Part shown: piece after piece, positions 25,169 through 34,083 of the stretch
Position numbering within the stretch: the stretch's first letter is position 1
How the letters are laid out: each line of letters begins with the position of its first letter
Assembly (NCBI RefSeq): GCF_900142325.1
Contig: NZ_FRAM01000001.1
Span: 1,364,001 to 1,428,000, forward strand
Direction: 5' to 3'
DNA length: 64,000 nt
Origin: Epilithonimonas mollis
Lineage (GTDB): Bacteria; Bacteroidota; Bacteroidia; Flavobacteriales; Weeksellaceae
Program-made: the position numbers and the translations under genes
The notes under the pieces: generated by a model
The model's database searches: none
Told to the model about the DNA's origin: nothing
Seen by the model: only the letters and a program-made list of their open reading frames with translations

Positions 25169-25893
25169 CAGATTTTTCCTTTTAAATAATTTTGCCGAAG
25201 TCGTTCATCCAATTTTTCTATGGCATATCGGAGACAGGTTCTTGGCATTTCTTTATAATGAGAATTAAGAAAATCAAGCAATTCGTTTTCGTCCTTTTTC
25301 CCCATTTCGCGAAGCAGCCAGCCGTTGGCTTTGTGCATCAGATCATGTGGATGATAAAGATTTTTGAGAGCGAGTGATTTCGTTAATTCAAATTGTCCTT
25401 TTTTGATGTGATACATTGTTCCTACAATTGCCATCCTTTTTTCCCACATACTTTCGGAATCGGATAGTTTTTCTAATATTTTAGAATCCTGATTTTCAAA
25501 ACAATGCCTGCCTAAAATTTTATAACACGATGTATCCACCAGATCCCAATTGTTGATGTATTTTGTATGTCTCAGATAAAAATCTGCGATTTCTTTTTTC
25601 TGAATATTATCTTTTGTTTTTTCAAATTTATAAACCAGCATCACCAGAGCTGTCAACCGATGCTCATGGATTGGTGAAGACAACAACTCGCTTAACTCGT
25701 TCATAGAAATTTTATTATAAAATTCCATGGCAACGCTCCTTTGATCCGGAACCTTCACACCAATAAACAAATCGCCTTCGCCATACTCCCCTTTTCCGGT
25801 TTTAAAAAACTTCGGGAAGAATTCTGCCTTTTCGGGAATTGAAAGATCCTGCAAAGCCAATTTAATTTCCGAAACCATTAATGATGCTGACAT
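25168..25893 (-). CDS. DNA alkylation repair protein, AlkD/HEAT-like
   Basis: 241 residues, all-helical. Matches the AlkD family of HEAT-repeat DNA glycosylases that remove N3- and N7-alkylated bases without flipping: FFKTGKGEYGEGDLFIGV near residues 30-47, HEHRLTALVMLVYKF, NNWDLVDTSCYKILG (containing the conserved Trp-Asp) and WLLREMGKKDENELL. Catalytic-site residues of AlkD (an aspartate plus two tryptophans) are consistent with the WD in NNWDLVD and the W of SMWEKR. Two bases separate it from the upstream antiporter gene, so the three genes may form one operon. Confidence 0.88.
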   Translation of the reverse strand: MSASLMVSEIKLALQDLSIPEKAEFFPKFFKTGKGEYGEGDLFIGVKVPDQRSVAMEFYNKISMNELSELLSSPIHEHRLTALVMLVYKFEKTKDNIQKKEIADFYLRHTKYINNWDLVDTSCYKILGRHCFENQDSKILEKLSDSESMWEKRMAIVGTMYHIKKGQFELTKSLALKNLYHPHDLMHKANGWLLREMGKKDENELLDFLNSHYKEMPRTCLRYAIEKLDERLRQNYLKGKI

Positions 25894-25895
25894 AA

Positions 25896-27167
25896 TTAAT
25901 CAATTGTTTCCATGATCTTCTCTTCCGTAGCAATCTTTTTCGGATTCGCCACTTTTGCGATCGTCAATCCTTGAACAACAATCGAAAACACCACGACACA
26001 ATAAGTGATACTGATGATAATCTGACTGTACTCATTGATCGGGATTGATAGTGCCAAAGCAATGGAAACGCCACCACGGATGCCACCCCAAACCAAAACT
26101 TTCACCGTTTGCGGGCTGAACCGGTATTTGAAAGCCATGAATTTTGTAGGAATAAAAATCGCTATCCAACGTGCAAGCAGAACAATCATAATACAAATAC
26201 CACCGGCAATGAGATATTCATTTAAGTCTTTGATTAACAGCAACTCAAAACCAATAAATAAGAATAGAACCGCATTCATAATCTCGTCAATCAGCTCCCA
26301 AAATTTGATGAGATAATCCTGCGTTTCAGATTTCATTTTGAAACTTTCACTGAAATTCCCCATAAATAATCCTGCAGCCACCATTGCCAAAGGTGCAGAA
26401 ATATGCATCTCGCGGGCAATCAGATAACCACCCATAACAACTGACAATGTGATGAGTACGGAAATGATATAATCATCCACAACCCGCATTGCTCTGGAAG
26501 CCGAATAGCCGAGAAGAACGCCTAAAAGTAATCCTCCTCCAGCCTCTCTTATGAGAAGAAGTCCTACATTTTCAACATTCAAATCAATGTCTTTTCCGAT
26601 GGCTAATTGAAGAACCACCGTAAAAACGACAACTGCCATCCCATCATTAAACAAAGATTCGCCGGCAACTTTTGTTTCCAAAGATTTAGATACATTTGCC
26701 TGTTTCAGAATACTGAGAACTGCAACAGGATCTGTAGGAGAAATTAATGCCCCAAAAACCAAACAATAAATGAACGGCATTTGAACGCCAACCAGAGGCA
26801 ATAAGTAATAAGTTCCAAAACCAACGGCAAAAGTTGAAATAATCACACCAACAGTAGAAAAAATAACAACAGGCCCGAATTGCTCTTTCAAATCCTTGAT
26901 ATTGACGTGGATTCCGCCTGCAAAAAGCAGAAAGTTCAACATCGCACCCATTAGAACTTCGGTAAAATCAAAGTTGTTTACCAATTTTGTTAAATGCGTC
27001 GTTGTCTTTGGTAAAAAATTATCGCCCGACGCTACCAAAGTTACCGATACGATAATTGCAATCACCATAATTCCAATGGTACTCGGTAATTTTAAAACGC
27101 GATAATTGATGTAAGCAAACAAAGATGCTAAGACGATAAGAACTGAAAATGAGTAATATAACTCCAT
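25896..27167 (-). CDS. CPA1-family cation:proton antiporter (NhaP-like)
   Basis: 423 residues, 12 or so helices. The core motifs of CPA1 exchangers are present: LLFAGGIHVNIKDL, SPTDPVAVLSILKQA and AGESLFNDGMAVVVFTVVL, where the FND carries the ion-binding Asn-Asp pair, and WGGIRGGVSIALAL. It probably exports Na+ or K+ in exchange for H+ at the inner membrane. It has no C-terminal regulatory domain. It is separated from the AlkD-like gene by 2 bp, suggesting read-through into alkylation repair and DUF6122, an odd combination. Confidence 0.9.
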   Translation of the reverse strand: MELYYSFSVLIVLASLFAYINYRVLKLPSTIGIMVIAIIVSVTLVASGDNFLPKTTTHLTKLVNNFDFTEVLMGAMLNFLLFAGGIHVNIKDLKEQFGPVVIFSTVGVIISTFAVGFGTYYLLPLVGVQMPFIYCLVFGALISPTDPVAVLSILKQANVSKSLETKVAGESLFNDGMAVVVFTVVLQLAIGKDIDLNVENVGLLLIREAGGGLLLGVLLGYSASRAMRVVDDYIISVLITLSVVMGGYLIAREMHISAPLAMVAAGLFMGNFSESFKMKSETQDYLIKFWELIDEIMNAVLFLFIGFELLLIKDLNEYLIAGGICIMIVLLARWIAIFIPTKFMAFKYRFSPQTVKVLVWGGIRGGVSIALALSIPINEYSQIIISITYCVVVFSIVVQGLTIAKVANPKKIATEEKIMETID

Positions 27168-27233
27168 TTATTTAGTTGGTGGTTTTTGGTTGATGGTTGT
27201 TAGTTTTTCAACTATGCTTTTAAAATTTTCATA

Positions 27234-28445
27234 TTAATTTTCCTCATCATCAAAATACTCGAACAGGAAATCATTGTAAGGGAATCTCGAAATGTGGATT
27301 CTGTGAACCTCATCGTAAATCATTTTCTTCATTTCCGGGAAGTTCTCTTTAGTCAAAGCAGAGATGAAAACTGTCGGATGTTTGGATTTGGCCATCCACG
27401 TTTTTTTCCACTCCTCCAGTGAAATATTCTTTTTGGATGAGGGTGTCAAATCATCTTCATCTTTTTTCTCGTAACTAAAATCGTCAATCTTATTGAAAAC
27501 CATAATCATCGGTTTCTGATGCGCATCAATTTCCTGAAGAATCTGATTGACAGAGGCAATATGGTCTTCAAAACTTTCATGTGAAATATCAACAACGTGA
27601 ATCAGCAAATCCGCTTCACGAACCTCATCCAACGTCGATTTGAAAGATTCCACCAACTGTGTCGGCAATTTTCTGATAAACCCAACTGTATCTGTCAAAA
27701 GAAATGGAAGATTTCCAATCACCACTTTTCTTACCGTTGTGTCCAAGGTTGCAAACAATTTATTTTCCGCAAAAACATCCGATTTAGACAGCGCATTCAT
27801 CAAGGTCGATTTCCCGACATTGGTATAACCTACCAAAGACACACGAACCATTTTACCTCGGTTTTGTCTTTGGGTAGACATTTGTTTGTCAATGGTTTTG
27901 AGCTTGTCTTTCAGCAAAGTAATTCGGTCACGGATAATCCTTCTGTCGGTTTCAATTTCCGTTTCACCCGGACCACGCATCCCGATTCCACCTTTTTGAC
28001 GCTCAAGGTGGGTCCACATCCTTGTTAATCGTGGCAAAAGATATTGATACTGAGCCAGTTCAACCTGAGTTCTCGCATAGGAAGTCTGCGCTCTTTGGGC
28101 AAAAATATCAAGAATAAGATTGGTTCTGTCTAGAATTTTGACTTCCATTTCTCGCTCCAGATTCTTCAATTGCGAAGGCGACAATTCGTCATCAAAAATT
28201 ACAGTACCGATTCCGTTTTCTTTAACATACTCTTTGATTTCCAAGGCTTTTCCGCTTCCCACGAAGGTTTTGGAATCCGGTTGTGTGAGCTTTTGGGTAA
28301 ATCTCTTATCTACCGTCGCACCGGCTGTGAAAGCCAGAAACTCCAGCTCGTCCATATATTCTTTCAGTTTACTTTCGTCCTGATTTTGGGTGACAAGGCC
28401 AACCAAAACCGCTCTTTCATACTGATGTTCTTTCTTTTCTAACAT
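27234..28445 (-). CDS. hflX: Ribosome-associated GTPase HflX
   Basis: 403 residues. N-terminal HflX domain (LVGLVTQNQDESKLKEYMDE, DDELSPSQLKNLE), GTPase domain with G1 GYTNVGKSTLMNAL, G3 DTVGFIRKLP and G4 FNKIDD; QKGGIGMRGPGETEIETDRR is the HflX linker signature. HflX splits stalled 70S ribosomes, notably after heat stress. Codon order and length are normal. Here it lies alone rather than next to hfq, as is common in Bacteroidota. Confidence 0.95.
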   Translation of the reverse strand: MLEKKEHQYERAVLVGLVTQNQDESKLKEYMDELEFLAFTAGATVDKRFTQKLTQPDSKTFVGSGKALEIKEYVKENGIGTVIFDDELSPSQLKNLEREMEVKILDRTNLILDIFAQRAQTSYARTQVELAQYQYLLPRLTRMWTHLERQKGGIGMRGPGETEIETDRRIIRDRITLLKDKLKTIDKQMSTQRQNRGKMVRVSLVGYTNVGKSTLMNALSKSDVFAENKLFATLDTTVRKVVIGNLPFLLTDTVGFIRKLPTQLVESFKSTLDEVREADLLIHVVDISHESFEDHIASVNQILQEIDAHQKPMIMVFNKIDDFSYEKKDEDDLTPSSKKNISLEEWKKTWMAKSKHPTVFISALTKENFPEMKKMIYDEVHRIHISRFPYNDFLFEYFDDEEN

Positions 28446-28535
28446 TTAAAATTGATAATTTTCTGATTCTGACAAGATACTATTTTTGAACAAAAAAACC
28501 AAAGAATATCTTTGGCTCTTTTAATTTTCTTCTAA

Positions 28536-28645
28536 CGCAAAGTCGCAAAATTTGCACTTAAGTTAATCTTATAAAAGTCGCATATAAAATTTATAATTTG
28601 AAATTTTTTGTGTGTCGATTTTCAAAATATTTTTGCGACTTTGCG
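28536..28645. repeat. Inverted repeat flanking the hflX-osmC gap
   Basis: CGCAAAGTCGCAAAA (28536-28550) and its exact reverse complement TTTTGCGACTTTGCG (28631-28645), 15 bp each, 80 bp apart. The spacer is AT-rich with no gene. It resembles the CACAAAG-type inverted repeat at 20705-20802. Confidence 0.8.
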
Positions 28646-28655
28646 ATAAATCCAC

Positions 28656-29069
28656 TTAACTCTCAAGTGTTGCAGTCAATGACTTTTCAAAGCTGAAAGC
28701 CTGACTCACAGGACAATTTTCTTTGGCATCCTGCGCAATTTTTTGGAAATCATCTTCTGAGATTCCAGGGATTTTAGCAGTCAGTGTAAGTTCCGACAAA
28801 GTGATTTTACCTTCCACCAAACTGATTTTGCAATCGGTTTCCAGACTTTCCGGCGTGTAACCTGCCTCTGTCAATAGCGCTGAAGTTTTCATTGTGAAAC
28901 ATCCTGCGTGAGCTGCTGCCAATAATTCTTCCGGATTGGTTCCGACACCTTCCTCGAAACGGCTTTTGAATGAATATTGAGTTTCATTCAGCGTTGTACT
29001 TTGTGTTGTCAGAACACCGCTTCCGTCTTTTACTGTTCCTTTCCAAACAGCTTTTGCACTTCTTTTCAT
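28656..29069 (-). CDS. OsmC-family thiol peroxidase
   Basis: 137 residues. Reduces organic hydroperoxides and H2O2 with two cysteines: the peroxidatic C57 (AAHAGCFTMKTSALL) and the resolving C119 (KENCPVSQAFSF). VWKGTVKDGSGVLTTQST at the start and FEEGVGTNPEELLAAA are typical of the OsmC (rather than Ohr) branch. Monocistronic. Compare the second OsmC-like gene at 49436, in which both catalytic positions are replaced. Confidence 0.92.
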   Translation of the reverse strand: MKRSAKAVWKGTVKDGSGVLTTQSTTLNETQYSFKSRFEEGVGTNPEELLAAAHAGCFTMKTSALLTEAGYTPESLETDCKISLVEGKITLSELTLTAKIPGISEDDFQKIAQDAKENCPVSQAFSFEKSLTATLES

Positions 29070-29186
29070 AAGTTTTATTTTGGTTTGATTATATTATTTT
29101 ATCAACGCAAAGGCGTTATCTTTCTAAATTCAAAGTTTTAAGTTGGTAATGGAATCATTCATCATTTATCATTCATCAATTATTGC

Positions 29187-29624
29187 TCAATCCCAATCTG
29201 CAGCTACAAATTTCATCGAGGTTATTCCGTTTGTTAAGGTTAAGAAATGCCCTTCGATTTTGTATTGATTCATTTTTGGTAAATCTTTACCAAACAGTTC
29301 CTCTAGCTTCATTCTGCCTTCACAATACATCATCGTAGAGCCAACACCTGAAAATTTAGCTTTTCCTTGATTGAATTCTCCCGTGAAAAACATTCCGTTA
29401 CAGCCCATTTTTGCAGTATGCCGGTTGGGTACATCAGAATTTTTCGTCAAATCCATATTGGCTTCTAGTTTTACAAGTTCATCTTTCGTGAAACCATTGT
29501 ATTCAACCAACATCCATTTTCTGTGAATATTTTCCATTGTAGTAGCGGAATGATTCGATGTTTTACAAGAATACATTAAAAGCACTAAAAATGATAAAAC
29601 ACCGATTGTTTTTAGAAATTTCAT
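29187..29624 (-). CDS. META-domain (HslJ-like) lipoprotein
   Basis: 145 residues starting MKFLKTIGVLSFLVLLMYSC, a lipoprotein signal with lipobox LMYSC. The META fold signature NGMFFTGEFNQGKAKFSGVGS with the cysteines of KMGCNGMFF and MMYCEGRMK follows, a pair often disulphide-linked. HslJ is a heat-inducible outer-membrane lipoprotein in Escherichia coli; META proteins are otherwise functionally obscure. I use the ATG at 29624 because the longer frame from 29660 would put 12 residues before the signal peptide. Divergent from the S46 peptidase. Confidence 0.85.
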   Translation of the reverse strand: MKFLKTIGVLSFLVLLMYSCKTSNHSATTMENIHRKWMLVEYNGFTKDELVKLEANMDLTKNSDVPNRHTAKMGCNGMFFTGEFNQGKAKFSGVGSTMMYCEGRMKLEELFGKDLPKMNQYKIEGHFLTLTNGITSMKFVAADWD

Positions 29625-29711
29625 CTTTTCAAATTTACTCATTCTATGTGCCAAATTCATACCATTAGATGTAAAATAATCATTAAATTAGCCAGCAAAA
29701 TAATATTCTCA

Positions 29712-31847
29712 ATGAAAAAAATATTTTTAGCATTGACCCTGATTCTGGGCTATGCACAAATGAGAGCTGACGAAGGGATGTGGCTTCTTATGCTCGTAAA
29801 ACGTCTGAACGGAGTGGATATGCAGAAAGAAGGTCTGCACCTCACGCCGGAAGAAATTTATTCTGTAAACAACTCCAGTTTGAAAGATGCCATCGTAAGT
29901 TTTGGTGGTTTCTGTACCGGTGAGATCGTTTCTAACCAAGGTTTGATTTTTACCAATCACCATTGTGGTTACGATGCTGTTGCGGCAGCTTCAACGCCTG
30001 AAAAAGATTATCTGAAGAACGGATTCTGGGCAATGAAAACTAATGAGGAATTCAATGCTAAAGGTTTGTATGTAAGATTTCTGGTAAGAATGGATGACGT
30101 TTCTGAGAGAATCAACTCCAAACTGAACAACAATATGTCTGCAGCCGACAGAAAAACAGTTATCGATGCAGAATACAAGGCGATCCAGACAGAAAACTCA
30201 GAGAATGGAAAATATACTGTTGTCGTAAGAGATTTTTTTAATGGGAACGAATTCTATTACTTTGTTTATCAGGATTATAAAGACATCCGTTTGGTTGGAG
30301 CACCGCCTTCATCTTTAGGAAAATTCGGTGGAGATACAGACAACTGGGAATGGCCTAGACATACCGCTGATTTCACGGTTTTCCGTGTTTATGGAGATGC
30401 CAATGGAAATCCAGCTGAATATTCCGAGGCAAACAAACCTCTGAAACCAAAACACTTCTTACCTGTTTCTCTAAAAGGTTATAAGCCAGGAGATTTCACA
30501 ATGATCCTTGGTTACCCTGGAAGAACAAACCGTTATCTGACTTCTTACGGAATCGAGCAAATGGTGGATAAAGATTATCCGGCTTGGGTAGAAGCTTCAA
30601 AAGTAACCATGGATGTTCTAAAAAAATACATGGATAAGGACAAAGCCACTCAGCTAGACTATGCTTCTCAGTATGCCAGCGTTGCAAACTACTGGAAAAA
30701 CAGGGCTGGAACTATTGATGCAGTTAAGAAAAACGGAACAGTTGCTGAAAAACAAAAACTTGAAGAAAAGTATAATCAATGGGCAGCACAGTCTCCAAAC
30801 GAGCAAACCTATTACAAAGTATTGCCAGATATCCAGGCTTACTATAAGCAAATATCAGGAAGAAATGTAGAGAGGAACTACGCTTCTATTTTGCAAAGAA
30901 ATGCCCATTACATTGCTACAGCCTATCAATTGGGAAGCCTTTTCAAAACCTATGCTGATCAGGACGAAGCCGGAAAAGCCGCGATGAAACAAAAAGTTCT
31001 TGATGCTGTTGAGAAGGCATACGATGGATTCCATGATAATGTGGAAGGCGAAATGTTAAATTCTCTTGCTTCTCTTTACAAAACTAAAGTTGCTAAAGAA
31101 TTCGCTTCCCCAACGATTTTGGCTGCTGATGTGAATAACCTTTCAACAATGGCTTACGAATCTGTTTTCGCTAACAAAAAATCAGCATTAGCTTTCATCG
31201 AGAATCCAGACAGATTGAAAATCGATGCAGATAAACTGAGACAATTTGCCAACGGAATTGTTGAAGATCAAAAATTAGGATTGGAAAAATACTCTAAAGT
31301 AGATGAGAATTTTGCCAAAAACAGTAGATTATTCTTAGACGGGCTCAGAAAATCCCAGCCGGAGAAAAAATTCTATCCGGATGCTAACTCTACAATGAGA
31401 CTAACTTACGGAACAATTGAAACATTGCCTGAAAGAGCCGATAGAAACTACAAAGGCATCAAGGAAAACTATTATACAGATATCAACGGTATGGTTGCCA
31501 AATACAAAAAAGGCGACGAAGAATTCGACCTTCCTCAGAAAGTTCTTGATCTTGCCAAGAAAAAAGATTACGGACAATATGCGGATAAGAAAGGTGGTTT
31601 TATGCCAATCAACTTCCTGTCTAATAATGATATCACGGGTGGAAACTCTGGTTCACCAATTATCGATGGAAACGGTCATTTGATTGGTCTTGCTTTCGAT
31701 GGAAACAGCGAAGCTTTGAGCGGCGATATCGTTTTCGAACCAAAATTGCAGAGAACGATTAACGTTGACGTTCGTTACGTTCTTTGGATTATCGACAAAT
31801 ATGCTGGTGCAACAAGACTCATCAGCGAGCTGACACTTGTAAAATAA
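29712..31847 (+). CDS. S46 family dipeptidyl peptidase, DPP7 type
   Basis: 711 residues with a signal peptide (KKIFLALTLILGYAQMRA). Periplasmic serine exopeptidase that removes dipeptides from peptide N-termini. Catalytic triad: H84 in TNHHCGYDA, Asp in FGGDTDNWEWPRHTADF, S646 in TGGNSGSPI. The residue that sets specificity (position 673 in Porphyromonas DPP11, Arg there, Gly in DPP7) is G664 here in LAFDGNSEAL, so the enzyme should prefer hydrophobic P1 residues (DPP7) over Asp/Glu. It supports peptide-based growth. A box one mismatch from TAnnTTTG lies upstream; terminator at 31867. Confidence 0.92.
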   Translation: MKKIFLALTLILGYAQMRADEGMWLLMLVKRLNGVDMQKEGLHLTPEEIYSVNNSSLKDAIVSFGGFCTGEIVSNQGLIFTNHHCGYDAVAAASTPEKDYLKNGFWAMKTNEEFNAKGLYVRFLVRMDDVSERINSKLNNNMSAADRKTVIDAEYKAIQTENSENGKYTVVVRDFFNGNEFYYFVYQDYKDIRLVGAPPSSLGKFGGDTDNWEWPRHTADFTVFRVYGDANGNPAEYSEANKPLKPKHFLPVSLKGYKPGDFTMILGYPGRTNRYLTSYGIEQMVDKDYPAWVEASKVTMDVLKKYMDKDKATQLDYASQYASVANYWKNRAGTIDAVKKNGTVAEKQKLEEKYNQWAAQSPNEQTYYKVLPDIQAYYKQISGRNVERNYASILQRNAHYIATAYQLGSLFKTYADQDEAGKAAMKQKVLDAVEKAYDGFHDNVEGEMLNSLASLYKTKVAKEFASPTILAADVNNLSTMAYESVFANKKSALAFIENPDRLKIDADKLRQFANGIVEDQKLGLEKYSKVDENFAKNSRLFLDGLRKSQPEKKFYPDANSTMRLTYGTIETLPERADRNYKGIKENYYTDINGMVAKYKKGDEEFDLPQKVLDLAKKKDYGQYADKKGGFMPINFLSNNDITGGNSGSPIIDGNGHLIGLAFDGNSEALSGDIVFEPKLQRTINVDVRYVLWIIDKYAGATRLISELTLVK

Positions 31848-31866
31848 TTTATCACAAAAGCGTAAG

Positions 31867-31894
31867 AGCCACCAAAATATTGGTGGCTTTTTTT
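31867..31894 (+). terminator. Terminator of the S46 peptidase gene
   Basis: AGCCACCAA / TTGGTGGCT perfect 9-bp stem with AATA loop, followed by six more T's. It overlaps the stop of the convergent AhpD-like gene. Confidence 0.88.
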
Positions 31895-32339
31895 AATTCC
31901 TGGAAATAGGCGTCAGCGTACTGATTCCGATTCTGTTGTAAGAGTTAATGATAACGATGGTCATTATTATTTCGGCAATTTGTTGCTCGGTAAAAACTTG
32001 TTTCGCCTTGTTATAGATTTCTTCCGACAATCCGTTTTTGTTTATTAAAGTAATCTCCTCAGTCATTTTCAATATGATTTGCTCCTCCACAGAATAAAGT
32101 TCCAGCGCCTCTCTCCAGGCATTGAGAAGGTAGATCCTTTGTGGTGTTTCGCCCAATTTTACTGCATCTCTTGTATGCAAGTCCAGACAATGCGCACATC
32201 CGTTGATTTGCGAAGCTCTGATTTTAATGAGCTCCTGCCAAGTGTGACTTAGCGAAATGTTCTGTAGGTAATTTACCAAACCCAGCATTGCTTTGTATGC
32301 TGCGGCATCCGTTTTTGCCAAATTAAATCGTGTACTCAT
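31893..32339 (-). CDS. AhpD/carboxymuconolactone decarboxylase-like protein
   Basis: 148 residues. The CxxC active-site motif lies in QINGCAHCLDLHTRDAVKLGET, with the following histidine of the EExxxCxxCxxxH-like AhpD pattern partly kept. AhpD-like proteins act as disulphide reductases or peroxidases in alkylhydroperoxide defence. Distal helices (VTEEITLINKNGLSEEIYNKA) match the CMD family. Start MSTRFNLAKTDAAAYKAM at 32339. Monocistronic. Confidence 0.88.
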   Translation of the reverse strand: MSTRFNLAKTDAAAYKAMLGLVNYLQNISLSHTWQELIKIRASQINGCAHCLDLHTRDAVKLGETPQRIYLLNAWREALELYSVEEQIILKMTEEITLINKNGLSEEIYNKAKQVFTEQQIAEIIMTIVIINSYNRIGISTLTPISRN

Positions 32340-32490
32340 AAAAATTGTTTTTTATTATTTAACAAAATTCGGATTACTAGAATTCAAAAAACTTAAACTG
32401 GTTTAAGAAAGTATTTTGGTGGCTTTTTTGTTGTGGTTACAACAAGCAAAATTTTAGTATTTTTTTTGTAAATTAGAGAAATCATTTTTT

Positions 32491-33561
32491 ATGAATTTAA
32501 AAGCATTATTTCATTGGTCTTATATTTTTCCTATTCTATCCCTGATTTATTACCTTCTTGGCGTCACAGATGAGAGTTCTTTACTGGCTGCATTAGGAGC
32601 TATTCTTTTGATTTCGGCAGTTCTCTCTGCTGTCCATCATGCCGAGGTTGTTGCGCACAAAGTCGGCGAGCCATTCGGAACCATCATCCTCGCAATTGCC
32701 ATCACAGTTCTGGAAGTAGGTCTTATAGTATCACTGATGATGGCTGGCGGAAGCAAGGCTGCCACGCTTCCAAGAGATACTGTTTTCGCAGCGATTATGC
32801 TGATTCTCAACGGAATTCTGGGTGCCTGTCTTTTAGCAGGTGGTGTCAAATTCAAAGAACAGTTTTTTGCAAGATCATCAGGAAATATGGCACTTATCGG
32901 ACTCGTCGCCATTGTAGTCATGACATTGATATTACCCAATTATACCACCAGCGAGATCACACCTTCCTTTAACAACTCCCAATTAATTTTCTTCTCCGTT
33001 GCTTCTCTGGTTATCTATGGCACATTCCTGATGGTACAGACTGTACGCCACAGAAACTACTTTTTGCCGGAAGACGATGAAGACACACATGCGGAACCAC
33101 CATCGAATTTCATTAGTTTTACCAGTTTACTATTTCTGATTATTTGCCTCGGTGTTGTTGTTTTTCTTGCAAAAGCACTTTCCCCCAAGATTGAAGCCGT
33201 CGTTGAGAACTTTGGTGCTCCGGAGTCACTTGTCGGGGTGATTATTGCCGCTGTTGTTTTACTTCCGGAGGGTTTAGCCGCTATAAAAGCAGCCAGGAAA
33301 AATCATTTTCAGACCAGTCTCAATCTGGCTTTAGGTTCTGCTTTGGCGAGTATCGGTCTTACCATTCCCTGTGTTGCGGTAGTCTGCATAATGTTTGATC
33401 TGCCATTAGTTTTGGGACTGGATACAAAGTCGATGATCCTTCTGGCATTATCGTTATACACCGTGATGCTTTCGCTGAACAGAGGCAAAACAAATGTCTT
33501 ATATGGCGTTGTGCTTCTGGTGAATCTTTTCGCTTATATTTTTACAGTGATTGTTCCGTAA
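32491..33561 (+). CDS. Ca2+/H+ antiporter (ChaA/CAX-like)
   Basis: 356 residues, about 11 helices. The two alpha-repeats of CAX exchangers are seen: GEPFGTIILAIAITVLEVGLI in the first half, with the catalytic Glu, and LPEGLAAIKAARKNHFQTSL followed by NLALGSALASIGLTIP in the second. An acidic loop (PEDDEDTHAEPP) separates the halves, as in ChaA-type transporters. It exports Ca2+ (and possibly Na+/K+) against protons. Stands alone; 18 bp before the GNAT gene, so weak co-transcription is possible. Confidence 0.88.
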   Translation: MNLKALFHWSYIFPILSLIYYLLGVTDESSLLAALGAILLISAVLSAVHHAEVVAHKVGEPFGTIILAIAITVLEVGLIVSLMMAGGSKAATLPRDTVFAAIMLILNGILGACLLAGGVKFKEQFFARSSGNMALIGLVAIVVMTLILPNYTTSEITPSFNNSQLIFFSVASLVIYGTFLMVQTVRHRNYFLPEDDEDTHAEPPSNFISFTSLLFLIICLGVVVFLAKALSPKIEAVVENFGAPESLVGVIIAAVVLLPEGLAAIKAARKNHFQTSLNLALGSALASIGLTIPCVAVVCIMFDLPLVLGLDTKSMILLALSLYTVMLSLNRGKTNVLYGVVLLVNLFAYIFTVIVP

Positions 33562-33579
33562 AATTTATATTTTTAATGA

Positions 33580-34083
33580 ATGAAAAGCTTTGAAACCGAG
33601 AGACTGATTTTGAAACCTGCAGAAGTTAAAGATGCAGATTTTTTTCTCAAGTTATATAATATGCCTTCGTTTATCAAATATATTGGTGACCGCAATCTCC
33701 GTACGAAAGAAGATGCAGAAAATTATATCAACAACCGGTTTTTTCCTCAATTCGAAAAACTAGGCTTTGGAAACTATGTTGTGATTCTGAAAGAAGACAA
33801 CACTAAAATTGGCGCTGTTGGGATTTTTGAAAGAGAAGGTCTTGATGTTTTAGATATTGGTTTTTCTTTTTTGGAAAAATATGAAGGAAAAGGATTCGCT
33901 TACGAGTCAGCCAACAAACTGAAAGAAGTGGCTGCTTCGGATTTTGGAGTCCATAAAATCTCAGCGATTACAACAAAAGATAATTACTCTTCCCAAAAAT
34001 TAATCGAGAAATTAGGGTTGAAGTTTCAAAAAATGGTTACCATTCCAAACGATGACGAGGAATTGATGTATTATGAAAACTGA
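33580..34083 (+). CDS. GNAT-family N-acetyltransferase (RimJ/RimL-like)
   Basis: 167 residues. FETERLILKPAEVKDADFFL at the start and GIGFSFLEKYEGKGFAYESA-like motif A (here LDIGFSFLEKYEGKGFAYE), then SAITTKDNYSSQKLIEKLGL, match GNAT proteins of the ribosomal-protein-acetyltransferase branch. It transfers acetyl from acetyl-CoA to an unknown amine. The stop overlaps the start of the next gene by 11 bp. Confidence 0.88.
   Translation: MKSFETERLILKPAEVKDADFFLKLYNMPSFIKYIGDRNLRTKEDAENYINNRFFPQFEKLGFGNYVVILKEDNTKIGAVGIFEREGLDVLDIGFSFLEKYEGKGFAYESANKLKEVAASDFGVHKISAITTKDNYSSQKLIEKLGLKFQKMVTIPNDDEELMYYEN

Noticed and set aside
27168-27233. G/T-rich stretch GGTTTTTGGTTGATGGTTGT
   Set aside because: Only a 66-bp gap with simple-sequence bias; no pairing or motif could be supported.
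29646-29711. Longer N-terminus for the S46 peptidase
   Set aside because: It would precede the signal peptide with 22 residues lacking any family match and overlaps the META lipoprotein promoter side.
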